From Capsicum annuum (lineage: Eukaryota > Streptophyta > Magnoliopsida > Solanales > Solanaceae): a DNA stretch of 64,000 nt. The position numbers and the translations under genes were made by a program. The DNA lies in the NCBI RefSeq assembly GCF_002878395.1, contig NC_061120.1, forward strand, positions 117,897,410 to 117,961,409, in the 5' to 3' direction. Of the stretch, positions 11,180 to 22,602 are shown piece by piece (the stretch's first letter is position 1; each line of letters starts with the position of its first letter). The notes beneath the pieces are model-generated. The model was not told where the DNA came from and made no database searches. It saw only the letters and a list, made by a program, of their open reading frames with translations.

Positions 11180-11990
11180 ATCTTCAGAGAAACTGAATCA
11201 GCGGAGGTAAAAATAAGGGTATCATCTACATAAGCAAGATGATTGATCCTATCACTCCATTTAGGCATGCCAAACCCTTATTATTTTTCATCTTTTATTA
11301 AAGCATTAAGAGCTCTAGTAAATACTTCACCAGATAAAATAAATAAAGCTGGAGTAGTTGGTTGCCTTTCTTTACCCCTATAGTTGAATGAAAGAAGCCC
11401 CTCAATTTTCTATTTAACAAAATAGAATACCAGTTGTTAGATAATAATCTTAAAATCAGCTCTATAATATTCTCATTAAATCCCATTCTTCTAAGCACTC
11501 ATATAATAAACAACCATGATACCGTATCGTAGGCTTTGGCCATGTCCATCTTGATCACCACATTAGCGGATTTCATTCTTAATTTGATATCTGTGATCTC
11601 TTTGGTCAAAAAAACATTTTTTACAAGTCGTCTTCTCTTAAGAAAATTTGATTGATTAGGAGATATGATTTTTGATAATAAACTCTCTAATCTCTCATGA
11701 ATAAACCTTGAAATCACCTTGTTACTGAAATTACTAAAACTAATGGGTCTGAGACTTGCAAACGACTCTGTATTCTCCTTCTAAGGTAACAAAACCAAAT
11801 TGGTGTGGGTAATTCACCTTGGAAAGGTGTGAACCTAGGAAAAAAACCTGCACTAGTTTGACAATATCTTCCCCTACTAACTCCCAGCATGTCTGGTAGA
11901 ATTGTCCTTTTAGACCATCCGGCCCACTTGCACTACTACCATTCATCTTAAAAATAACCTTTTTAACTTCCAACATTTCTAGAATAGTTC
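11180..11990 (-). pseudogene. LINE reverse transcriptase
   Basis: From 11,976 downward: EVKKVIFKMNGSSASGPDGL, then GQFYQTCWELVGEDIVKLVQ. In the next frame: SRFIHERLESLLSKIISPNQ, then SNFLKRR, ENV-like VKNVFLTKEI and VIKMDMAKAYDTVSWLF with the first catalytic Asp (11,499-11,717). Then RRMGFNENIIELILRLLSNN and FFHSTIGVKKG (11,298-11,498). The catalytic box is YVDD at 11,221-11,232 within DRINHLAYVDDTLIFTSADS. Motif order is complete, but two or more frameshifts and stops interrupt it. The motif set is that of plant LINEs, not of group II introns or LTR elements. Confidence 0.9.
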
Positions 11991-11999
11991 ATAATTCAT

Positions 12000-12720
12000 C
12001 ATTTGTATCCACAGTAAACATGTAAGGCACATGATCCAACAGGGAGAAATATGTATATTCTTCAACCTATGAGAACTCTTTATGAAAGTATAAAATAGTT
12101 TCCTCTACCATCAAATCCTCTTATTTAAGAAAATGACACATTGTTTAAATTTTTTGTACTATGTAACCTTTTCCTCCTTCTTTTCACCATATTGTGAAAT
12201 AATTTAGAATTTTTGTAACCATGTGTGAATTAGTTAAGGCCAGATTTTAACTCCAAAATTCTTCCTCAAAATTTCACTACCTTGTCAATTAAACTAAGCC
12301 TTTTGAAGCATACTTTTCCTACCTATTGAACGTTGCTCCTCAAATAGTTTCTCTTTTAGCTTAAATGTACCTTCCCTAATTATCAATTACTTGAATATCT
12401 CCTAAAACATCTCTGTTCGACTTAGATAAAGCCTTTTTAACACTCTTGAATTTTTTATTAAATCTATAGAAATAATTGCCTTCAACTTCTACGAATCAGT
12501 TATTTCTTACCACATCCATAAACCCTTCATTGTTTGTCCAAAATGACAAGAATTGAAAGGCTCAAGAATTTTCTTCCCTTATTTCTTCATTATAATCAAC
12601 ATTGGGGCATGATACAAATAATATCTAGATAAATGCTTCATTTCCATGTCTACATACCATTCTTGCCACGATTGATTTATTACTTCTTTATCCATTCTCT
12701 ATCTGGACCCATTCTTCTAT
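12000..12720 (-). pseudogene. LINE endonuclease C-terminus and linker
   Basis: Reading downward from 12,720, the frame gives NQSWQEWYVDMEMKHLSRYY and then HAPMLI. The His (plus-strand 12,600-12,614) corresponds to the SDH box of plant LINE endonucleases; Ser-Asp is replaced by Leu-Tyr. After a frameshift it reads FLSFWTNNEGFMDVVRNN and FKSVKKALSKSNRDVLGDIQ, the conserved linker before RT. The endonuclease would nick target DNA. The N-terminal catalytic residues are absent and several stops are present. Confidence 0.75.
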
Positions 12721-12829
12721 TCCACTAGGTGTAGGGACTGCCTTAAAAATTAACTTCAAATAGTTCACAAGACTGTTGTCTCTCAAGTATAGGAATTTCA
12801 AGTAATAATCCATGATCTCCTTGTTGAAG

Positions 12830-13330
12830 GTTTGAATATAGTAAATATCTTATTTGAACAAGTTAAGTGTGTTCTTAATATTCATATGAACTTTGATGTA
12901 AGCTTGATTATGAATGAGGCTTTTTAAGTAGTGCCTATAATAGAAAAATTGCCTCCTTTGTGGAAGAATTTTAAAAAATACTTATAACATAAAAGGAAAG
13001 AGATATCAGTCGAAGAACTCCATCGTAAGGTTGTGCATTGAGGAATATAACAAAGTTGCCGAGAAGAGGTTGAAAGGGAATTCCACAATCAGTGGAGCTA
13101 ACATTGTGGAGGATGACCCTAACAACTCAAATAAATGAAAAAAAATTTATGGACAACAAAACAATCTGCCAAAGGAGAAATACAAAGGGAAGTTCTTAAA
13201 CTAGTGCAAGTATGGACACAAGTCTATAGATTATTGGGCCCCTAATAAAGGAAGAAGAAGGATCAAGCCAATATGGCTTAATCTAAAAATAAAATGGATG
13301 ATCTATGAGCCATACTTTTATAATGCAACT
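12830..13330 (+). pseudogene. Copia (TNT1-like) gag, 5' truncated
   Basis: Translation gives LPPLWKNFKKYL, HKRKEISVEELH, frameshifted segments on GNSTISGANIVEDDPNNS, then a zinc-knuckle relic near 13,204-13,236 (CKYGHKSIDYW), where two of the three Cys are lost. This matches the gag of TNT1-type copia elements of nightshades. The start of gag, the primer site and the 5' LTR are missing; the left edge (about 12,720-12,830) meets the LINE. Gag would form the particle that packages the RNA. Confidence 0.8.
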
Positions 13331-14580
13331 TGATGGGTAATCCTAGAGATTGGTGGATATGTTGTGCCACCCGTCATGTCTTTGTCGAAAAATAATTGAT
13401 TGCTTTATATGTTGTGGATCAAGATGAGAAGGAGATTTATATGGTTAACTCCACAACAACAAAGGTTCAAAGAATGGGGAAAATCTACTTGAAAATATCA
13501 TTAGGCAAAGTGTTGACTCTCAACAACGTCCTTTAAGTATGAGAGTGGAGAAAGAACTTGACTTTTATATCGCTTCTGACCAAAAATAGGTTCAAATGTG
13601 TATTTGTTTCTGATAAGGTTGTAATTAGCAAAGTGGAAGTGTAGTAAGAAGAGGCTACCTTACTGAGGGCCTGTTTATGATTAATGTAATGAATGTTAAG
13701 ATTAATACAAGTTATATTTCTTCTTACTTGCTTGAGTCTAATAAATTGTGGCGTGAATGATTAGGACATGTAAATTACAAAACTTTGTGAAAACTAATTA
13801 ACTTAGAAGTTTTGCTGAACTTTGAGTACAATAAATCAAAGTGTCAAACATTTGTGGAATCAAAGTATCCTAAGCTTCCATATAAGTCCATTCAAAGGAA
13901 TTCCAATACCTTAGACTTAAACCATACAAATATTTAGGACAAGAAGTCTACACTATCTCGTGGTGTAAAAAAATATTTTGTAACTTTTATTGATGATTGC
14001 ACTAGGTACTGTTATGTCTATTTGCTAAATAGTAATGATGAAACAATAGACGCATAATATATAAAAGAAGTTGAAAAAGATCAATATGATAAGAAGTGAT
14101 AGGGGTTGAGAATATAAATCTTCTTTTGTGGAGATATGTGTAGAGAATGAAATCATCCATCAAATTACTGCCCCATATTCACATCAATCAAATAGGATTA
14201 TGGAAAGAAATTACAAAACCTTAATTGAAATAATGAATACGTTATTATAAGTTGAGGTTTACCACAAAAATTTTGGGGGAAGCTATCCTTACAGATAACC
14301 GGATACTCAATAAAGTATCACAGAGTAAAATAGTATCAATTGTATATGAAAAATGGAAAAAAAGGAAATCCAACTTGAAATAATTCAAAGTGTAGGGGTG
14401 TCTAGTGAAGGTCCAAGTTCCCATGCCTAAAAAGTTAAAGATAAGACCTAAGACTGTGGACTGTGTGTTCATTGGATATTCTAAAAGTAGTAAAGCATAT
14501 AGGTCTTCGTTCAGAAATCAAAACAATTAAATATCAATGAAAATATGGTAATTCAATCAGATAATGTTGAGTTCTTTTAA
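13331..14580 (+). pseudogene. Copia protease and integrase, broken
   Basis: At 13,351-13,380 the protease start reads WWICCATRHV; copia elements have WWMDSGATRHV, so the catalytic Asp is lost. Later phrases are KVLTLNNVL (13,508) and FKCVFVSDKVVISK (13,590). The integrase follows: GHVNYKT (13,768), KYFVTFIDDCTRYCYVYLLN with the catalytic Asp (13,970-14,030), RSDRG near 14,095, then HQTAPYSHQN-like and PQNFWGEAIL-like text near 14,160-14,290 across frames. VDCVFIGYSKSSKAYR (14,456-14,503) marks the C-terminus. Many stops are present. Confidence 0.8.
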
Positions 14581-14699
14581 CACAATAATCTGGATAAAAC
14601 AGGACATAATCCGTCTGGTGGGGCTCTAAGTGACCTTGAAATAAACCAAGACAGAATTTACAAAATGATGAGAATAGAAGGCTTAGTACATGTCAAAGA

Positions 14700-15600
14700 A
14701 TGTCAACTTCTTTTGGACTGAATTTTGTAATGTTTTTGTTAGAAAAATGAGCTTCAAACATTTCAAGAAGCAATGTCGTCTTCAGACTCATCCTTTTGGA
14801 AAAGGGAAGTCAATAGTGAAATTGATTTAATCTTAAGCAACCATACGTGGTAATTGGTTGATCTAAGAAAATAAACCTATAGGTTCTAATTTGATCTTCA
14901 AAAGGGAAATAAAAGTGAATGGTACAATTGACAAATAAAACGCAAGACTTGTAGTGAAAGGCTTCAAATAAAAGGAAGGCCTTGATTATTTTGATACATA
15001 CTCGCCTGTAATGAGGATAACGTCAATTTAGATGTTAGTTTACTTGGCGAAAATAAATGGTCCTGAAATCCATCAAATAAATCTAAAAACAATAATTTTA
15101 AATAGAGAGTTGGAGAAAGAAATTTACATGGAACAACCTGAGAATTTTGTGGTTCCTAGTAAAGAAAGAAGGTGTGTAAACTTGTTAAGTCACTTTATGG
15201 ACTAAAACGAGCATCCAAAGGTGGCATGAAAAGTTTGATAAAACCATGTTGGAAAACGACTTTCACATAAAAGAATGTGATAAATGTGTTTATATTAAAG
15301 ACACACTAAATCACAAAGTCATTATTTGTTTATATGTGGATGATATGTTGATCATCAGTATAGATATTTCTAACATAAATGTTATGAAATGTAGGCTTGA
15401 AAGCAAGTTTTATATGAAAGAACTAGGAGTTAAAGACAAGATCTTAGAGATATAATACATAAACTCCATAAGGGTTGGTGTTGTCATAGTCTCATTACAT
15501 TTAAAAGGTACTTGACAAGTTCAAGTATTTGTATTTTGGTCTTTCCAAGACTCCATTAGACGTGATCTTTGCACTTCAAAAGAATGAAGGTCAAAGTGAC
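14700..15600 (+). pseudogene. Copia reverse transcriptase, broken
   Basis: Motifs across frames are SSDSSFWKREVNSEIDLILS (14,773), a VKGFK phrase near 14,955, YFDTYSPVMRITSI (14,988), EIYMEQPENFVVP (15,119), CKLVKSLYGLKRAS (15,175) and, in a clear frame, ECDKCVYIKDTLNHKVIICL followed by YVDDMLII. YVDD at 15,333-15,344 is the catalytic box. KELGVKDKILEI follows in the same frame. The catalytic motif survives, but upstream frameshifts and stops prevent a functional protein. Confidence 0.87.
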
Positions 15601-15912
15601 TAATAGTTGGACTACGCAAGAGTGTTGGGGTGTTTAATGTATATCATGAATTGTATACGGCCAAACATGGCATGTGCTATTAGTAAATTATGTCGGCACA
15701 CATGAGTAATCAAAATAAAACTCATTGGATGGTATCTTAAATACACTCAAAACTATGCTTTGCATTACAATAAATATCCAGTAGTCATTGAACGATATAG
15801 TGTTGTAAATTTGTTCAAGGGAACGAATGAAGTAAAATACCTGAGCAGATATATGTTTAGTTTAGGTGGAGAAGCAATCTCTAGGGAATTATCCAAACAG
15901 ACATGTATTGCA
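15600..15912 (+). pseudogene. Copia RNase H, first part (split by G2)
   Basis: The frame reads LDYARVLGCLMYIMNCIRPN, MACAISKLC, YLKYTQNYALHYNKYPVVIE and stops being copia after KQTCIA (15,895-15,912). The next base starts a gypsy LTR. The continuation, YSTMESEFIALD in the expected frame, is found at 24,831. The Asp expected after VIEGYSDAN is replaced (VIERYSVVN). Confidence 0.85.
15909..15912 (+). repeat. Target site duplication, left copy (TGCA)
   Basis: TGCA lies immediately before the 5' LTR of G2 and recurs at 24,829-24,832 immediately after its 3' LTR. A 5-bp duplication TGCAT with one base lost is an alternative reading, because the LTR itself starts TG. Confidence 0.8.
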
Positions 15913-17549
15913 TGTAATACCCCAAAGTTTCTTAACTAATTTCATCCAAAGAATGTCAAGTCTTAGCTTCTAAATTGAATAATATTTATTCCATGAGGAA
16001 TTTTTAAGATTTTCACTTTTTTCATGTGCCATACTAGTATGATATTATGAAATCCCGGTTTATGTATAAGTTATGTATTTCAAGTGTTTGATGAAATATC
16101 TTAGTCAATGGATTATATATCATTGATGTTAGTCATACATTAAAGAATGTCATGCCTTGTCAGTTTCCTTCCATCGAGTCCTGCGGTACTTGTACCCGAC
16201 AATTTAGCTATGTGCCTAGAGCCAGTACTATATTTTTATGATATCTTCAGTCAAGTCATGATCCATAGAACTCAGTTAGTCATATGACTCTGGAAAGCTA
16301 AGTAATACAGTAATCTCAGTAATATTCCGTCAATCAACGAAACTTAGTTAATTCAGTATAGTTTGCTTCAGTAATCCATGATTAGTGTCTATTCAGGTGG
16401 GAGTAGGAATTAGCACCGAGTGAATCCAAGGATAAGAATAGACACGCTCAGATGAGAGTGTGATTCTTAGAAGTCATCCTTGCATTCCAGAACTATGTAG
16501 CCAGCATTGGTTGAGACATCAACACTGTCAGATGAGGGTCGTTGAGGTTGATAAGTACTGTCATATGAGGGCCCCACCATTCACTTTTGGGGAAACTGTC
16601 TGTTGAGGGTCACTCACATCTTTTCGTTACCAGTGGCGTAATATTGATACTCTTCCAATTAAGGCTACATATAAGACCCCAACTCAACCATAATGGCGTA
16701 TTAAGGGCATGCTAGTTAGATAACTACTTCTCACAGTTTCTGTTATAGAATCAGGACTGTCTGATACAGTTATTCAGTCTCAGTAATAGAACTCATATAG
16801 TTCTATAGAATTTAGGACTGTTAGATTCAGTTAACTCAGAAACAGTATGGAACTCAGCTAGTTCCATCAAATTTAAAAATGTTAAAAATAGTCACTTATG
16901 TCATCAATTATATCTGTCATCAGAATTTAGTTATCAATCATGTTAGTTTTTAGTAAATTAATGTTATCACAATCTCTGATATGGTTACTAAGTATTCATG
17001 CATGTATTCTCACATTTTTATTAGTCAGTTAGCCAGTATTGTTCACGCATATGAATCCCATGAATTCAGCCTACCCTCCATGTATACCAGTATATTCAAA
17101 GTACTGACACATTTGCACGATAGTATTTTATACCATATGTTTCAAAGCACGATCTCAAGAGTATCTGTAGATTCCAAATATCAGTGATCAGTTAGCAGTA
17201 AGTCCTCATCCTTTGAGAATATGATTATTACTTTATTAGCTTGTTAGTTAATTTATTTCAGAAGTTGGAGTTAGATAGGGACATTTAGTCTATTTGAGGC
17301 TTTCCAGACTATCATATTTCAGACAGTTTATTCTAGTTGTTATGGGTATTTCATACCCCATATATGTGTTAGGATTTATTAGATTTTATGTTATAGTTTT
17401 GAACCTTATGGCCTTTCAGTTTATGTTTTTGCATTATACAGTATATTATGTTGTTTACAAGTACAGATATCAGCCATGATTTTAGTTTTTGGTCCATTGG
17501 GGTCATGAGCACTGTGTAGCATTCTGGATACTAGATTCATGGCATTACA
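15913..17549 (+). repeat. 5' LTR of G2
   Basis: It runs from TGTAATACCCC to GCATTACA, 1,637 bp. Compared with the 3' LTR it lacks about 600 bp (22,677-23,289), the segment with the promoter-like box and leader. It carries tandem TGTCAGATGAGGGT-type motifs at 16,455-16,610 and three roughly 60-bp units at 16,745-16,905. ORFs at 16,981 and 17,294 are chance frames in the LTR. Confidence 0.92.
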
Positions 17550-17553
17550 AACT

Positions 17554-17567
17554 TTTTATCAGAGCCT
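17554..17567 (+). promoter_or_regulatory. Primer binding site of G2 (decayed)
   Basis: TTTTATCAGAGCC begins a few bases after the LTR end. It matches the initiator methionine tRNA site TGGTATCAGAGCC except in the first bases. It would prime minus-strand synthesis. Confidence 0.8.
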
Positions 17568-17772
17568 AAAGTTCAATAGAGTCCTAGAAAGTTTGAAAGC
17601 CACATCTAGTAGAGTATTGTGCATGGATGTGTTGCACGCCACATTTATGTGCAGGAGGCTATCATATGTTTTAGGAACAGTTTCCTTTATTTCAGTATTC
17701 ATGTCATTCCAATGAGCATAATCTTAAGTAAATCTCTCAGTCTAATCTATTTCTCACTTTCTTCTATAGAAT

Positions 17773-18780
17773 ATGCCTCCTAAAAGAAGAAAGGGGATTC
17801 AGTCACCCCCTCAGTCCGAAGAACCTTTGGGAGAACATGTTTCTTATGCAGAGTTTAGAGCTGCATTCACTAATCTTTCTCTGTCACTTACAACTCAAAA
17901 TGAATGACTAGTTGTTATTTTTGCCAATCTAGTGGCCAATTCAGCTGTAGCCAGGATTTAGGACTACACCCAAATGAATTCTCCATCATTTCTTAGGTCT
18001 AAGTCAGATGAGGACCCTTAGAAATTCATCAATCAAGTTTAGAAGGTTACAGACATTATGGGGGTGTCAGCTGTTAAGAGTGCAGACCTAGATGTATATC
18101 AATTGCATGATATTATTCACACTTAGTAAAACTAGTGGAAGGCAAAAAAGCCATTTGATTTAGGGCCTATAGAGTGGGAGGACTTTATCACTGCATTCCT
18201 AGAGAGGTTCGTTCCCCCAGATCTAAGAGAAGCCAAGGTGTCAGAATTCATCAAAATTAGGCAGGGAAACATGACGGTGAAAGAATACACTCTTAAGTTC
18301 ACTCAATTGGCCAGATATGCCCTTTATGTGGTTGCAGACAGTAGGGCCAAGATGAGTAAGTTTGTTTCTAGGGTAAATGATAGTGTAGTCAATGAGTGTA
18401 ACTTTAGCCAGGCTTATGACTCATGCTTAGCAGATAGAAGATCAAAAAATTAAGATGAGGGAACAGCAGAATAAGAGAGCAAAGACAGGTAGTTTAAACT
18501 TTACTCAGCCTAAATCAGAAGAAGAAAACCATTCCCAGTTTTATCCTAAGCCATCAGTTCTATCTCTTTCATCAGCTAGTGCCCCAACTCCTAAGTTCAA
18601 GGATGGTAATAAAGATAGGGCACAAGGCTCTAAGTCACAGATCAGTGTCAACAATGACTGACCTAATCCCCTTTGTTAGACTAGTGGTAAGAACCACAAG
18701 GGAGCTTGCAGAGATGGTAGCGATGGTTGTTCCGAATGTTGCAAGCCAGACTACAGAGTTAGAGATTGTACCTAGTTAGT
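17773..18780 (+). pseudogene. G2 gag
   Basis: The start is MPPKRRKGIQSPPQSEEP at 17,773, the same start as in G3 at 42,544. Capsid phrases are AEFRAAFTNL, EDFITAFLERFVPPDLREAK (18,180) and FIKIRQGNMTVKEYTLKFTQ (18,247-18,306), with LARYALYVVADSRAKMSKF next. A basic stretch and a knuckle close to the C-terminus read CSECCKPDYRVRDC (about 18,715-18,760): CX2CX4HX4C with His changed to Tyr. At least five internal stops and a frameshift near 18,450 are present. Gag would assemble particles. Confidence 0.9.
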
Positions 18781-18944
18781 TTATTAGGGTCATCAGAATC
18801 ATTTCTTATCGTAGTTTGGTCACCCAACTCAGCAGGGTGCCACTTCCAGTGCTACTAGTGGGCAATGCCTAAAAAGACTTTATACTCTTCAGTCCCGATA
18901 TGATCAGGAAAATTTTCCTGATGTGGTTACTGGTATGTTACAGA

Positions 18945-19470
18945 TCTTTCATGTGCATGTTTACACTTTGCTAGATCCAAGAGACTCCTTGTCTTTTGTT
19001 ACTCCATATATAACAAGCAACTTTTGAATCAGTCCTGAAATTCTAGCAGAACCTTTCTCAATCTCTAACAGTTGGTAAAACCATCATAGCCCGGTGGGTG
19101 TAAAAACTGCCTGATTACGATATTTCAAAAAGTCACTTCAGCAAACTTAGTCAAATTAGATATCACTGATTTTGATGTCATTCTCAGCAAGGATTTGGCT
19201 TCATTCCTACTATGCCACAGTCAACTATAGAAAAAAATCCTAGAGTGGAAAGGTAGTGTATCCACTTTCAGAGGTCAGCTAGTTTTCTACCTTCGAGCTT
19301 AGAAAATAATATCTAAAGGATGTGTCTATCATATTGTTCAAGTTAAGGACACAAGTTCTGAAACTCCCACTCTTGATTTAGTCCCATTCTTAAAAAAATA
19401 TTCAGATGTCTTTCTCGAAGATCTTCCAAGGATTTCTCCCAAAAAGAAAATAGACTTCAAAATTAATTTT
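18945..19470 (+). pseudogene. G2 aspartic protease
   Basis: The active-site segment reads VYTLLDPRDSLSFVTPYI (about 18,957-19,012), where the family has LLDPGA; the Gly-Ala after Asp-Pro is lost. The domain continues through a stop and a frameshift to DFDVIL (about 19,171). The linker to RT contains PLLDLVPFLKKYSDVF-like and DLPRISP phrases near 19,375-19,440. It would process the polyprotein but cannot as found. Confidence 0.8.
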
Positions 19471-20110
19471 CTTTTAGATACTCAGCCTATATCTATTCTT
19501 CCATACAGAATAGAACCAACAGAACTCAAAAAACTGATAGAATAGTTGAATGATCTCTTAGATAAGGGATTCATCAGATCTAGTATATCCCCGTGGGGTG
19601 CACCAGTCTTATTCATGCAAAAGAAAGATGGTTCTCTCAGAATATGCATAGAATACCATCAACTAAATACAATCATGGTCAAGAACAAGTATCCGGATCC
19701 CAGAATTGATGACTTGTTTGACCAACTTCAGGGATCCAATTATTTCTTTAGGATAGACCTCAGATCTGGGTGTCATCTACTTAGAGTCAGACAATGTGAC
19801 ATTCTGAAAATAGTCTTCCATAGTAGGTATGGTCACTTTGAATTCCTACTCATGTCCTTTTGTCTTACCAATGCCCCAGCAGCTTTCATAGAATTGATGA
19901 ATCATGTATTCAAGCAGTACTTAGACTTATTCGTCCTAGTCTTTGTAGATGATATTCTGGTCTATTCCCGTAGTGAGCATTTTCATGCAGACAATCTCAA
20001 AATCGTACTTTAGACTCTAAGAGATCAGCAGTTGTTCGCCAAATTCAGTAATTGAAAATTTTGGCTATGGTCAATAGAATTCCTTGGTCATATCATTTCA
20101 GGTGATGGCA
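19471..20110 (+). pseudogene. G2 reverse transcriptase, long open stretch with FVDD
   Basis: A 155-codon open stretch (19,546-20,013) reads [88 protein letters not shown] and the catalytic box FVDD at 19,942-19,953 ([13 protein letters not shown]). Just upstream, a TAG replaces the CAG of the usual EQLN phrase (19,542), and another stop follows at about 20,011. This is the best preserved RT core in the window, with catalytic aspartates intact but no full frame. Confidence 0.92.
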
Positions 20111-20790
20111 TTAGAGTAGATCCTCAAAAGACCAATGAGGTAAGAAACTGGCCCAGACCTATCTCTTCATCAGATATCAGGAGTTTCTTGGGTTTGGCTA
20201 CCTATTATAGGTGATTTGTTTAGGGAAATTCTTCTATTGCATCCCCTATGTCCCGATTGACTTAGAAAAAAGACAAGTTTCAGTGGTCAGATCCTTGTGA
20301 GAAGAGTTTTTAGGGGTTAAAGACTCGACTTACCTCAGCTCTAGTCCTAGATCTTCCAGATAGTTCAGATGGTTTTGTAGTGTATTTTGATGCATCCGGA
20401 GTAGGTTTGTGTTGTGTCCTCTTGCAGTATGGTAAGGTCATATCCTATACCTACAGACATCTTAAATCCCATGAGAAGAATTATCCTACTTATGATCTTG
20501 AGTTAGCATCCATAGTTTTTGCCTTGAAATTTTGGAGGCATTATCTATACGGTGTTTATGTAGATGTGTTCACAGATCATAAGAGACTTCAATATTATTT
20601 TTCTCAGAAAGATTTCAATCTTCGTCAGAGAAGGTGGTTAGAGCTCTTGAAAGATTATGATATAAGTGTCCTTTATCATCTGGCCAAGGCCAATGTAGTG
20701 GTCGGCGCTTTTAATAGACTATCTATGGGTAGTGTTGGACACGTTGAGGACAACAAGAAAAGGTTAGCTCAGGAATTCCATTAGATTTCC
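20111..20790 (+). pseudogene. G2 RNase H
   Basis: The connection region (SDIRSFLGLATYYR-like, 20,170-20,215) has stops at former CAG codons, for example near 20,262 and 20,311. A 134-codon open stretch from 20,380 reads MYFDASGVGLCCVLLQYGKV, YTYRHLKSHEKNYPTYDLEL, ALKFWRHYLYGVYVDVFTDH and LRQRRWLELLKDYDISVLYH. Catalytic Asp (FDAS), Glu (DLEL) and Asp (TDHKRL) are visible; the last acidic residue (usually DALSR) reads GAFNRLS, so it is lost. Confidence 0.9.
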
Positions 20791-20929
20791 AGACTAGAAG
20801 TTTTCTTAGTCGATATATTAGAGGGTGATATATGGGCTTAGAGTAGTTTAGAATCATCTCTAGTTTCGTAGGTAAAAGAAAAGCAAGATAGAGATCCCTG
20901 TTTAGTCAAGTTGAAAGAGTCAGTTAAAT

Positions 20930-21960
20930 ATTAGAAAATGGAGTTTTCTCCCAATGGGGAGATGGTGTTTTGCGTTGTCAAGGTTGTCTTTTTGTTCCAG
21001 CTGTAGATGACTTAAGGCAGTGAATTCTTGTAGAAGTACATAGTGCATGCTACTCTATTCATCCAGGGGCCACAAAGATGTACCATGACTTACGGGAGAT
21101 TTATTTGTGGAGGGGTGTAAAGAGATATATAGCAGAGTTTGTGGCTAAGTGCTCTAAATGTCAATAGGTTAAGATAGAGCATCAGAATCGTAGTGGACCT
21201 ATGCAGGAGTTCATTATTCCTAGTTGGAAGTGGGAAGAAGTGAACATGGACTTCATCATGGGTTTGCCTTGAACTCGTCATCAGCATGATTTAGTTTATT
21301 TTTTACCAGTTCATACCTTTTATTTAGCCAAGAATTATGCCTAACTTTACATTAGAGGGTTGGTCAGATTGTACGGTGTTCCATTATTATTATCCTAGAC
21401 AGAGGTACCCAGTTCACCTCTAATTTCTAAAAAATGTTCCAAAAGGGCCTTGGTACCCAAATTTATCTTAGTACAACCTTTCATCCTCAGATAATAGTCA
21501 AGCAGAAAGTACCATTCTGACCTTAGAAGATATGCTAAGGGCGTGTGAAATTGATTTCAAGGGTATTTGGGATGACCACTTGCCTTGGATTGAGTTTGCA
21601 TACAATAATAACTATCATTCCAGCATTCATATGGCTCCATTCAAAGCTCTCTGTGGTAGGAGGTGTAGAACACTAATCAGTTGGTTTGAAGTTAGTGAGT
21701 CCTCAGTTATAGGTCCTGACTTAGTAGTTGATTCCTTAGAAAAAGTTCAGTTGATCAGAGAAAGACTCTGGGCTGCTCAGAATTGATAGAATTCTTATGC
21801 AAATGTGTATAGAAAGGATCTCGAGTTCGATATTAGTGACTATGTCTATCTAAAGATATCTCCCATTAAGGGAGTAAAGAGGTTCGGCAAGAAGGGAAAG
21901 CTTTGTCCCTGATATGTCGGTCCCTTCAAAATAATTGTCTTTAGATCTAGCCTCAGTTCA
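20930..21960 (+). pseudogene. G2 integrase with in-frame core deletion
   Basis: The HHCC finger is readable: HSACYSIHPGATKMYHDL, then AEFVAKCSKCQ followed by a TAG where CAG is expected (21,165). The core starts WEEVNMDFIMGLP (21,232). At 21,300 it jumps from QHDLVYF to LPVHTF: compared with G3, 33 bp are missing, removing the IIDRMTK segment. The rest is AKNYA, a frameshifted target region, then MLRACEIDFKGIWDDHLPWI and EFAYNNNYHSSIHMAPFKAL (21,532-21,660). Integrase would insert the cDNA; this one cannot. Confidence 0.9.
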
Positions 21961-22250
21961 TCTAGTATTCTATGTCTCTTTTCTCAAGAAGTTCATAGAT
22001 GACCCAACGGTTGTAGTCTCTATTCAGATCATAGATATTCAAAACAACCTCTCTTATGAAGAGATTCCATTCAAAATTCAACACTATTAGACTCATAGAC
22101 TGAGGAACAAAGAAGTCCCTCTAGTCAAAGTTTTTTAGTGGAATCAGTCCGTTGAGGGAGCTACTTAGGAAGTAGAAGAAGGCATGCGTACCAAGTATCC
22201 TCACCTTTTGTCCGCTAACTCAGATCTATCTCAAGCTAATAGTTGTCTAG
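21961..22250 (+). pseudogene. G2 chromodomain-type C-terminus
   Basis: Frames give SLRKFIDDP-like text, then SYEEIPFKIQHY, RLRNKEVPLVKVF, EGAT, EEGMRTKYPHLL (about 22,050-22,210). This is the C-terminal tail that marks chromoviruses. Stops sit at two expected Trp/Gln positions. Confidence 0.8.
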
Positions 22251-22602
22251 TTTTCATGTCCAGATTTCAGTTCAACTTGATTTTAGCCTCATGCTCAGGA
22301 TTCCATTTTTACACTTGGTACTAAGTACATTTCCATATTAATTCATATTTTCATGCATCAGATTAGTCATGTGTTCATGCATCAGACATGCATTCTCCTA
22401 GTCAGAAACTCAGTTCTTAGAAATCTCAGTTATGTGTTCATGAGTTAGTTAAGTCATGAAATCATTTATCAGATATGCATGCTCAGTATAAATCTCATAC
22501 ATAATAATTATTCTTTAGTTGTTCATGGTTAGTATGTACTTTAGCTTATTATTTCTCCCATCTCAATCAGTCTTATTCGAGGACGAGTATTCCCAAGGGG
22601 GA
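22251..22602 (+). promoter_or_regulatory. G2 3' untranslated region and polypurine tract
   Basis: Non-coding sequence with repeated 'catgcatcag' phrases ends in the gypsy signature 'attcgaggacgagtattccc' and the purine run AAGGGGGA at 22,595-22,602. Confidence 0.85.

Larger units (their letters stand above)
10009..12720 (-). mobile_element. LINE (non-LTR retrotransposon), 5' and 3' truncated
   Basis: Read on the minus strand it gives, in order, the end of an AP-type endonuclease, a non-LTR reverse transcriptase with YVDD, the linker and a zf-RVT-like zinc-knuckle C-terminus. The start of the endonuclease and any 5' region are missing. No poly-A tail is seen at the low-coordinate end, where it abuts LTR B, so the 3' end is also cut. 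No target duplication was identifiable. It lies opposite in orientation to its neighbours. Confidence 0.85.

Noticed and set aside
16981..17479. Two plus-strand frames with membrane-protein-like composition
   Set aside because: Both lie in the G2 5' LTR. Related frames at 24,236, 41,673 and 49,512 are the same LTR region in other copies, and the sequences drift without codon constraint.
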